Notes under the pieces: model-generated
What the model was told of the DNA's origin: nothing
Database searches by the model: none
Seen by the model: only the letters and a program-made list of their open reading frames with translations
Translations under genes and position numbers: made by a program
Shown: piece by piece, positions 58,079-64,000 of the stretch
Position numbering within the stretch: position 1 is the first letter of the stretch
Layout of the letters: every line of letters begins with the position of its first letter
Assembly (NCBI GenBank): GCA_038141525.1
Contig: JAYQIF010000004.1
Span: 1-64,000, forward strand
Reading direction: 5' to 3'
Source of the DNA: BACL21 sp038141525
GTDB lineage: Bacteria; Bacteroidota; Bacteroidia; Flavobacteriales; Flavobacteriaceae
DNA: 64,000 nt

Positions 58079-58270
58079 ATGCCTCGAGCGATGTATCGCT
58101 ATACCAAAGCTGTGCTAAAAAAAGTGAGCTTTGATGTAAAATTGTTTGCCGCAGAATTGCGAAAAGCCAAACAACTGCTTTTACCCAACGAATTATTAGA
58201 ATTAAGAATCTGGCTAACCAGCTGGGTAAAAAAGCATCCACAACTCAGCCCGTGTGTCGCCGGATTTTAA
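58079..58270 (+). CDS. Small conserved helical protein of unknown function
   Basis: A 63-residue protein: MPRAMYRYTKAVLKKVSFDV then LFAAELRKAKQLLLPNELLELRIWLTSWVKKHP. The layout resembles short proteins I know in other Flavobacteriaceae, with a strongly basic N-terminus and two amphipathic helices. A start at the second methionine (58091) is possible. A TAnnTTTG element (TACTTTTG, 58028-58035) lies 44 bases before it. Its stop overlaps the stop of oxyR on the opposite strand. No known domain. Confidence 0.65.
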   Translation: MPRAMYRYTKAVLKKVSFDVKLFAAELRKAKQLLLPNELLELRIWLTSWVKKHPQLSPCVAGF

Positions 58271-59199
58271 ACAGGACTAATTATTTTCACTTCCTGAAAT
58301 TTTATGGCACCGCGGATGATCCCTGAGATTACTCCGTGCAAGGCTTCAATGATGTGCATTTTAAGCGCACTACTTGGATAGATGATAGATATTTCACGAG
58401 CAGGAACTGGAGCTGTAAAATGCCTGAGGTTCTTTGTTCGTGTCTCATCTAGATCTAAAGTGTGCAAATAGGGCAAAAGGGTCATGCCCAGGCCCTCATC
58501 GGAAAGTTTAATCAAGGTTTCAAAACTTCCACTAGTTAATTCAAATCCCTCTTTTGTACTGCGTTTATTGGCTTTACAAAGGTTCAAGACCCCTTCTCTA
58601 AAACAATGACCATCTTGGAGTAACAGAATATCCTCGACATCCAAATCTGTAGTTTCTATTGATTTATTCTGATGTAATCTATGGTGCTCTGGTATGTAGC
58701 CCACAAACGGTTCATAATAGAGTGCACGTTCTTTGAGTCGATCATCACCAAGTGGGGTTGCCGCGATGGCCGCGTCTAGATGCCCATCGGCAATACGCGC
58801 GATGAGTTCCTGAGTGGACAGCTCCTCGATAGTCAGTTGTACTTTTGGAAATCGTTTGGTAAATGTTTTTAAAAACATGGGCAGCAAGGTCGGCATAACC
58901 GTCGGGATGATGCCGAGTTTGAAGGGACCCCCTACAAAGCCTTTTTCCTGATCAACTACATCCTGCATGCGTGTGGCTTCATCGACAATAAGTTTGGCCT
59001 GACTTACAATCTTATGTCCTATCGGGGTTAGGGCGATTGGCTTTTTTGAGCGGTCAAAAATGGTAATGTCTAACTCCTCCTCAAGCTTTTGAATCTGCAT
59101 ACTCAAAGTAGGCTGAGTGACAAAAGTATGCTCTGCTGCTTTGGTGAAATTTTGATACTCAGCAACCGCTAAGACATACTTTAATTGTGTGATGGTCAT
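58267..59199 (-). CDS. oxyR: Hydrogen-peroxide-sensing LysR-type regulator OxyR
   Basis: A 310-residue LysR-family regulator. The helix-turn-helix is MTITQLKYVLAVAEYQNFTKAAEHTFVTQPTLSMQIQKLEEEL. The effector domain contains the two redox cysteines at exactly the E. coli positions, C199 and C208 (LLLQDGHCFREGVLNLC), so it should respond to peroxide by disulfide formation. It lies 47 bases after the peptidyl-prolyl isomerase gene on the same strand. Targets such as catalase or Dps are not in the window. Confidence 0.95.
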   Translation of the reverse strand: MTITQLKYVLAVAEYQNFTKAAEHTFVTQPTLSMQIQKLEEELDITIFDRSKKPIALTPIGHKIVSQAKLIVDEATRMQDVVDQEKGFVGGPFKLGIIPTVMPTLLPMFLKTFTKRFPKVQLTIEELSTQELIARIADGHLDAAIAATPLGDDRLKERALYYEPFVGYIPEHHRLHQNKSIETTDLDVEDILLLQDGHCFREGVLNLCKANKRSTKEGFELTSGSFETLIKLSDEGLGMTLLPYLHTLDLDETRTKNLRHFTAPVPAREISIIYPSSALKMHIIEALHGVISGIIRGAIKFQEVKIISPV

Positions 59200-59246
59200 C
59201 AGTAAAATTTTTATAAAGATACAACTTCCATAAGGAAAATTGATAT

Positions 59247-60041
59247 TTACAATTCAAGACTGACGTCGATATAAACATTTGATTTAGGCCATTCTCCCTG
59301 GTCGGCAGGCAAATTCGAAATAGTCTCCAAAACATCCATTCCCTGAGTAACACGGCCAAAAATTGTATAATTCCCATTTAAATGACGGCCACTGATATCG
59401 GGACCCAAGAAAATAAAAAATTCATAAGGCGCGGAGAGCTTATCTGGATTTTCTCGGTATTCTTTAGCCCCAGAAATAGTCCCATAGGTATGTTTTCGAT
59501 TAGGATTGATTTCTGCAGGAATGCGATATTTAGGCCCGATTGATTTGCGTTTTTGCGGGGTGGACCTGAGATCACTATTTCCACCTTGAATGATGAACTC
59601 AGGGACGATTCGGTGAAAAAAAGTGTCTTTAAAGTAGTCTTGTTCGATTAGGTAGAGGAAATTAGCCCGGTGCAGCGGAGTTTCTTCAAATAGTTCAATC
59701 TTTATTGGACCAAAACGGGTTTTAATCACCACCTTATTTTCTGGGTGTTTATTGCCAAATTCTGTGAGTAATGGAACGACGTTATCCTGAGTCAGTACAG
59801 GCAGTTTTTGAGTATTGACACTACCCAGATTATTTTTCTCTTCCAAAGTAGCATCTTGCTGGTCCGAACTGATATTTAATTCAGAGTTCAGTGTTTTTGT
59901 TGATTTAGTGCCATTTTGAGCGGCTTGGTCCTGTAGGGGTTTTGGAGTATCTTGTACGGGCTGATCATTAATGTTAGCGTTGGTCTGTGGTCCCCCGCAA
60001 GCGGCCATCAAAAAACATAAAAAAAAGATCAAAAGGCGCAT
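59247..60041 (-). CDS. Lipoprotein peptidyl-prolyl cis-trans isomerase, cyclophilin type
   Basis: A 264-residue lipoprotein: signal MRLLIFFLCFLMAACGG with the acylated cysteine at 15, a Q/N/T-rich linker to about 110, and a cyclophilin domain (VVIKTRFGPIKIELFEETPLHRANFLYLIEQDYFKDTFFHRIVPEFIIQGG; GNYTIFGRVTQGMDVLETISNLP). The catalytic arginine of FHRIVPEFIIQGG is there. It should help protein folding in the periplasm. The start codon lies only five bases from the divergent NUDIX gene's start. Confidence 0.92.
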   Translation of the reverse strand: MRLLIFFLCFLMAACGGPQTNANINDQPVQDTPKPLQDQAAQNGTKSTKTLNSELNISSDQQDATLEEKNNLGSVNTQKLPVLTQDNVVPLLTEFGNKHPENKVVIKTRFGPIKIELFEETPLHRANFLYLIEQDYFKDTFFHRIVPEFIIQGGNSDLRSTPQKRKSIGPKYRIPAEINPNRKHTYGTISGAKEYRENPDKLSAPYEFFIFLGPDISGRHLNGNYTIFGRVTQGMDVLETISNLPADQGEWPKSNVYIDVSLEL

Positions 60042-60046
60042 GGATT

Positions 60047-60655
60047 ATGGATTTTAAAGCATTTGAATCAGTACTCACAAAAATAGAAAAAATCCCTCTG
60101 CCGGGTCATTATGGACTTCATGGACTTAAGCCAGAGATCGGTCATACCCGTTGGGCAGGGGTGGTGTGTTTGTTTTATCCCAACAAAAAAGGTAAGGTCC
60201 ATTTTGTTTTGATCCGTCGTCAAGAATCCAATGGACCTCATTCAGTGCAAGTCGCTTTTCCGGGTGGACGCAAGGATCCAGAAGATAAAAGCATGGCTGA
60301 TACAGCACTTCGAGAGTGTGAAGAAGAAATCGGGGTATCACGCAGGCATATCAGACTGTTTAAATCCATGAGTGAACTTTACATACCACCCAGTGATTTT
60401 TGGGTCAAACCCTACATGGGACTGGTAGATTACTGCCCAGAATTTGTCTTACAACAGAGAGAGGTTGCGGATTTAATTCATGTGCCAGCAGCGGATTTAT
60501 TTGAAAACAAACTCATGAAAATGGAACGAATCAATACCCCTGAACGCGGGGTTTTGGCGATGCCAGTATTTGATTTTCAAGAAAATAGGGTTTGGGGAGC
60601 TACGGCAATGATGCTTTATGAAATGCGTCAAACACTGTGTGAAATCATCTCATAG
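60047..60655 (+). CDS. NUDIX hydrolase, CoA pyrophosphatase type (NudL)
   Basis: A 202-residue NUDIX enzyme that probably hydrolyses CoA and its derivatives or other nucleoside diphosphates. Its NUDIX box is VAFPGGRKDPEDKSMADTA followed by LRECEEEIGV, in the form typical of the NudL/CoAse group. The start ATG 60047 (MDFKAFESVLTKI) was chosen because upstream in-frame codons overlap the divergent isomerase. Cytoplasmic. The next gene on the strand is an acyltransferase, 42 bases on. Confidence 0.92.
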   Translation: MDFKAFESVLTKIEKIPLPGHYGLHGLKPEIGHTRWAGVVCLFYPNKKGKVHFVLIRRQESNGPHSVQVAFPGGRKDPEDKSMADTALRECEEEIGVSRRHIRLFKSMSELYIPPSDFWVKPYMGLVDYCPEFVLQQREVADLIHVPAADLFENKLMKMERINTPERGVLAMPVFDFQENRVWGATAMMLYEMRQTLCEIIS

Positions 60656-60697
60656 CAATTTTATATATTTGTTTTCTTCAGCAACTAACCTCGAGCT

Positions 60698-61516
60698 ATG
60701 GGCTTATTTAAAAGAAATCCTTTTGGGCATATTCTGTTTTTAAAGAAATGGCTCATTAGAATTTTAGGTTCAGCGACGCATCGGCGTTTCAAGGGGTTCA
60801 ATCAACTGCAAATTGAGGGCAGTGAAATCATTAAAAATCTTCCGGATACTAATGTTTTATTCGTCTCTAACCATCAGACCTATTTCGCTGATGTAGTGGC
60901 GATGTTTCATGTTTTTAACGCCAGTCTCAGTGGCAGGGTGGACAACATTAAAAACGTAGGTTATTTATGGAATCCTAAGTTAAATGTGTATTTCGTTGCG
61001 GCACGTGAAACCATGCAGGCAGGTCTTTTGCCCAAAATTTTGGCTTATGCAGGATCTGTGAGTATTGATCGCACGTGGAGATCAAAAGGAAAAGACGTTA
61101 ATCGCCAGGTAAAAATGAGCGATTTGCACAATATTAATCGTGCCCTAGCTGATGGATGGGTCATTACCTTTCCGCAGGGAACAACCACGCCCTGGAGACC
61201 GATACGTCGGGGTACAGCCCATATAATCAAGTAGAACAAGCCCGTAGTCGTTCCCATAGTTATCGATGGCTTCAGAAGGTCTTTTGACAAGAAGGGCATT
61301 CGTATCAAAAAGCGGGGTATCCTTCAGTCTATGGAAATTAAGGCTCCATTAGCCATTGATTACGAAAATGATACCATCGATCAAATCGTAGAGCAACTCG
61401 AGTATGCCATTGAACAACATCCTTCGTTTTTAAAAGTGATTTCGGAAGAAGACCTTAAAAAAGAGGAGGAATTAAATCAAATGCGCCGCTATTCCGCCCT
61501 AAAGCTTAGATTTTAA
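60698..61516 (+). pseudogene. 1-acyl-glycerol-3-phosphate acyltransferase (PlsC family), one in-frame stop
   Basis: The frame is 272 residues with a TAG codon at 61232-61234. Family motifs before it: LFVSNHQTYFADVVAMFHVF (the acyltransferase H-D motif), SVSIDRTWRSKGKDVNRQ, and VITFPQGTTTPWRPIRRGTAHIIK. After the stop the same frame goes on with NKPVVVPIVIDGFRRSFDKK, the fourth motif, to a natural end at TAG 61516. So a single CAG to TAG change (in HIIKQNKPVVV) explains it. The enzyme belongs to phospholipid synthesis. A -7 element (TATATTTG, 60664-60671) precedes the ATG. Confidence 0.85.
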
Positions 61517-61520
61517 AAAT

Positions 61521-62543
61521 CTATGTTTCGGCTCGTATTTCGGGCCAAGTCCTGAAGACTTCAACAAAGCGGAGTATACGTTTGCCTTCTGAGGTATAGA
61601 TACGCATGATATAAAGTCCAGACGGTAAATGTCCGACTTCAAAGCTGTTTTCTCTAAGCTTTATGCTTTGTTTTTGTCCCAATACATTACGCACTTCTAT
61701 TCCTTGAAGAATAATGTCGCTTGGGATTTCGAGATTTATGCGCTCCGTTGCCGGGTTTGGCCAAAGGCTGATGGCATTAAGCGACAGCTGATCACCAACC
61801 CCTAAAGTGGTAAAATCATCGTATAGATCTTGTAATAAATCAACAGGTTCTATACCGGGACTTTGCGCAGGGACTACCAAACGCAAATAAGGGTCTCCTG
61901 GCGTATCATCGGCATGGTAAACCACCATATAGGCCGCACGAGAGGAGGTCCCACTCGCCAGACATCTAATGTCTGCTCCAGGAAAATTAGCCCCTTGCAT
62001 TGCAGCCATTAGGCGATCCGCTAGAGTGCCTGTAGTGTTGTTAAAATTGAATTCCATTTGGTCGATCACACTTTGGTCTAAAAGGATGTTCCCTTGTATG
62101 CTATAGGTGAGCCCTTGGCGATCCTCTTTGTAGTCGTCGGTCAGGCTTCCTGTGAATCCAGCGCTCCTTGGGTCCCCCGCAAGATCAAAATCAACAATAC
62201 CGTATTGACGATACTCGGGGTTGAAGTTTTGTGAGCCACAGTCATCATTAAGCATCAGCCAGTCGATGATTTCTTGAGGACTATCTCCAGCGCTCATTCG
62301 ATCTATGGCGTTTTCTAGATTCACATTGGGGATACAGACATAAGCCTGCGAGTTCACACCGCCGCGCCCAGGAATGATATCCGTGATCCACTGATCCCAA
62401 TTGCTGTTGTTCAGATTGATGCATGAGGCCCCTGCAGAACCAATATCACCAGTTTCTGGGTCTAATGCAATTATTGAGAATGTGTCTTGCGCCTGAAGGC
62501 TTAATCCAAACATCAAAAAGATGCCGAGTAATATATTTTTCAT
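61521..62543 (-). CDS. DUF1028 protein with T9SS sorting domain
   Basis: A 340-residue secreted protein. The signal peptide (MKNILLGIFLMFGLSLQAQ) is followed by a DUF1028 domain (DTFSIIALDPETGDIGSAGASCI, about 20-230), related to Ntn-type hydrolases, and a type A type IX sorting domain (about 255-340: ISLWPNPATERINLEIPSD; LPSGLYIMRIYTSEGKRILRF). The substrate is unknown. It lies with its stop four bases from the convergent acyltransferase gene. Confidence 0.9.
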   Translation of the reverse strand: MKNILLGIFLMFGLSLQAQDTFSIIALDPETGDIGSAGASCINLNNSNWDQWITDIIPGRGGVNSQAYVCIPNVNLENAIDRMSAGDSPQEIIDWLMLNDDCGSQNFNPEYRQYGIVDFDLAGDPRSAGFTGSLTDDYKEDRQGLTYSIQGNILLDQSVIDQMEFNFNNTTGTLADRLMAAMQGANFPGADIRCLASGTSSRAAYMVVYHADDTPGDPYLRLVVPAQSPGIEPVDLLQDLYDDFTTLGVGDQLSLNAISLWPNPATERINLEIPSDIILQGIEVRNVLGQKQSIKLRENSFEVGHLPSGLYIMRIYTSEGKRILRFVEVFRTWPEIRAET

Positions 62544-62609
62544 AATGTGTTGTTTTTAATAGCCATAAGCTGAGGCCTATCCTTACCTCTAATGAGGGAT
62601 GATTTTGAT

Positions 62610-63077
62610 TTATCGTGTGTTGTGTGTTTTTTTGATCCGTCCTAAATCGCGCTGATTGTCACGATCTTTAATCGTCTCTCTTTTATCATAGAGTTTTTTA
62701 CCGCGACATAAAGCAATTTCCATTTTGGCTAAACCCGAATCATTGATGTACAGATGAAGCGGGACTATGGTCAGCCCAGTATTTTTAACTGCTTTGTGCA
62801 GTTTGTTGAGTTCTCTACGGTTAAGCAGTAGTTTACGTGCAGACTTGGCCTGGGGATTATAATGCGAAGCATGGCTATACTCCTGAATCGTCATATTGAT
62901 CACAAAGAGCTCGTCGTTACTGAATTCGCAAAAACTCTCTGCGATAGAGGCCTGACCCGTACGCAGGGATTTAATTTCAGTACCCTTAAGCACAATACCA
63001 GCATTAAAGCGATCAATCACTTCGTAATTAAAGCGCGCTTTTCTGTTTTTTATGCTGATGTTCTTAGACAAGGCCAT
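62610..63077 (-). CDS. smpB: SsrA-binding protein
   Basis: A 155-residue partner of tmRNA in ribosome rescue. It begins MALSKNISIKNRKARFNYEV, with KGTEIKSLRTGQASIAESFCEF and the C-terminal tail that ends LGRIKKTHNTR, preceded by KKLYDKRETIKDRDNQRD. Length and order match the family. The ssrA gene itself is not in the window. Confidence 0.97.
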   Translation of the reverse strand: MALSKNISIKNRKARFNYEVIDRFNAGIVLKGTEIKSLRTGQASIAESFCEFSNDELFVINMTIQEYSHASHYNPQAKSARKLLLNRRELNKLHKAVKNTGLTIVPLHLYINDSGLAKMEIALCRGKKLYDKRETIKDRDNQRDLGRIKKTHNTR

Positions 63078-63147
63078 ATGGGCACAAAAGTAAGAAGAAT
63101 GCGCTTTAGGTGTGTCGCAATAATGATTAATTGACCTCGGTTACACT

Positions 63148-63748
63148 CTATGTCGCGGGTTTTACGCTAAAATCAGCACGATAGTGACGACTGTTCACGG
63201 TGTCTGGAATATCATGGAGGGTATCGATTGCCATCAATGCGTTAGTGAGTTGTGGGACAGTATTGCTGTGGCCCACAATAAGCCAATGTCCGGAACTTGA
63301 CTTTTTAAAAAAATTATCGTCCAATAACTCCAAAGACTCGTAAATCATAGGAGTGAGCGATTTTGCAGCGGCAGTGGGAATCACGGTCTGTAAGTGTTCT
63401 TTTATAGGCGGTGCTATAAATACCTGTCAGGGGGATACTGTCAAAATAAGATTGCCATAGTTTGGCTCTTTCAAGTCCGGCTTGGGTCAATTCTGGGTCT
63501 TGATTCTGCGGGTTAGCACGGTCTTTTTCGGCATGGCGAATCAGATAATAGACTCCGCCGAGCTCACTTAGCGCACTTATCTCAGGCTCAGCAGCCTGCA
63601 ATTTTTCCACTTTTTTATCCTGACAGCCACTAAAAAGTACAGAGACAAATAGCATTAAAATTGTCGCCGCCCATTGAGGCAACGACCGCCCGCGCACAGC
63701 TAAATAGTCTCTTGTTTGAAGCTTAATTTGAAACACTTTTTTTGACAT
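63148..63748 (-). pseudogene. Histidine phosphatase (phosphoglycerate-mutase-like) lipoprotein, one frameshift
   Basis: The corrected product is about 199 residues. A signal region with cysteine (ILMLFVSVLFSGC) is followed by the RHG-like motif YLIRHAEKDR (histidine nucleophile), ELTQAGLERAKLW, STAYKRTLQT, and the second histidine in LIVGHSNTVPQL. One T too many near 63388-63393 breaks the frame. The start is doubtful: ATG 63748 overlaps the thioesterase gene by 26 bases, while a GTG 17 codons further on gives a typical lipoprotein signal. Substrate unknown. Confidence 0.8.
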
Positions 63749-64000
63749 ATTCTTGTTTTAAAAAGGCTGCTCTTTGTTCAAATGTTTGCTGCTTTACCGG
63801 TAAAAGGGCTTGTTCAAAGAGTTCCATGAGTGTCGCATCGTGGGTAGTCCGCTTTTGAGTTTTTAAATCAATATGAACATAACGGCCCCACATGACCGCC
63901 TTGAGTTCGCTTTTATTGTGATTCAACATGCGCAGCTCGACATGAGTTTCACTGTCCGTATAACCGATGAGCTGACTTTGCATCACAACTTGCTCCATCA
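63723..64000 (-). CDS. Acyl-CoA thioesterase (4HBT hot-dog fold), partial
   Basis: The C-terminal 91 or more residues of a hot-dog thioesterase of the YbgC/FcbC type: VVMQSQLIGYTDSETHVELRMLNHNKSELKAVMWGRYVHIDLKTQKRTTHDATLMELFEQAL. The N-terminal half, with the catalytic Asp, lies beyond the window end; the methionine at 63998 is probably internal. It hydrolyses acyl-CoA. Its 3' end overlaps the next gene downstream by 26 bases if that gene begins at 63748. Confidence 0.75.
   Translation of the reverse strand, partial: MEQVVMQSQLIGYTDSETHVELRMLNHNKSELKAVMWGRYVHIDLKTQKRTTHDATLMELFEQALLPVKQQTFEQRAAFLKQEYVKKSVSN

Noticed and set aside
1..64000. CRISPR array, prophage, insertion sequence or integrated element
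   Set aside because: No regularly spaced repeats, transposase, integrase, phage structural genes or duplicated att-like tRNA end were seen; base composition looks even.

Overview
The window reads as a chromosomal segment from a marine-type member of the Bacteroidetes, most likely Flavobacteriaceae. Grounds: type IX secretion C-terminal sorting domains on several secreted proteins, lipoprotein signals, almost no Shine-Dalgarno sequences, repeated TTG-(19-23 nt)-TAnnTTTG promoters, the rpmH-carB and DUF4199/GT2/type B L31 neighbourhoods, and moderate AT richness. No prophage, insertion sequence, CRISPR array or rRNA operon is visible.

Layout. 1-2.3 kb: 5' part of a tRNA-Ser, a TSUP transporter, a frameshifted nitroreductase, and a lipoprotein Cu/Zn superoxide dismutase. 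2.3-9.6 kb: a minus-strand run of exported proteins (DUF2490 outer-membrane protein, BNR-repeat protein, M1 and M28 peptidases) suited to protein degradation outside the cytoplasm. 9.6-17.5 kb: a fatty-acid beta-oxidation block (fadD, MarR regulator, hydroxyacyl-CoA dehydrogenase/enoyl-CoA hydratase fusion, thiolase, acyl-CoA dehydrogenase) with a perfect 26-bp palindrome in front of marR. 17.5-26.9 kb: purL, a large GEVED/T9SS surface protein, an RsmB-type methyltransferase and a BNR lipoprotein. 26.9-28.8 kb: an ECF sigma / membrane partner / Spy-like periplasmic operon and an apparent small RNA gene. 28.8-34 kb: ABC exporter, phosphosugar mutase, GT2 glycosyltransferase, DUF4199. 34-43.3 kb: type B L31, GlmU-like protein, peptide-binding lipoprotein, mtaB, pirin, hydrolase, lytic transglycosylase, a redox-dead thioredoxin-like protein, a DUF2892-like/TPR protein and rpmH. 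43.3-48.3 kb: carB, a T9SS cupredoxin, rmuC. 48.3-53.6 kb: a vitamin B12 uptake locus, with btuF-btuC-btuD leftwards and a cobalamin riboswitch plus TonB-dependent receptor rightwards. 53.7-64 kb: trxB, a lipocalin-like protein, PspC/PadR, a DUF4442 protein, a small conserved protein, oxyR, a peptidyl-prolyl isomerase, a NUDIX hydrolase, an acyltransferase, a DUF1028/T9SS protein, smpB, a histidine phosphatase and a thioesterase cut by the window edge.

The strangest property of the window is its number of broken genes. About 19 single-base indels, mostly in short homopolymers, and four in-frame stop codons interrupt 13 otherwise well-conserved genes. Each indel can be undone by one base to give a full-length family member. 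Insertions and deletions are mixed and several cluster within 100 bp. This looks more like consensus error in a draft or metagenome assembly than real decay, but the raw reads would be needed to tell. The affected genes are entered once over their full span, with the lesions listed.

No dramatic new system is evident. The best candidates for something undescribed are the small RNA locus at 28.61-28.77 kb, whose promoter is preceded by three ATGCAT-centred sites resembling the core of the MarR palindrome, and the beta-oxidation regulator circuit itself.
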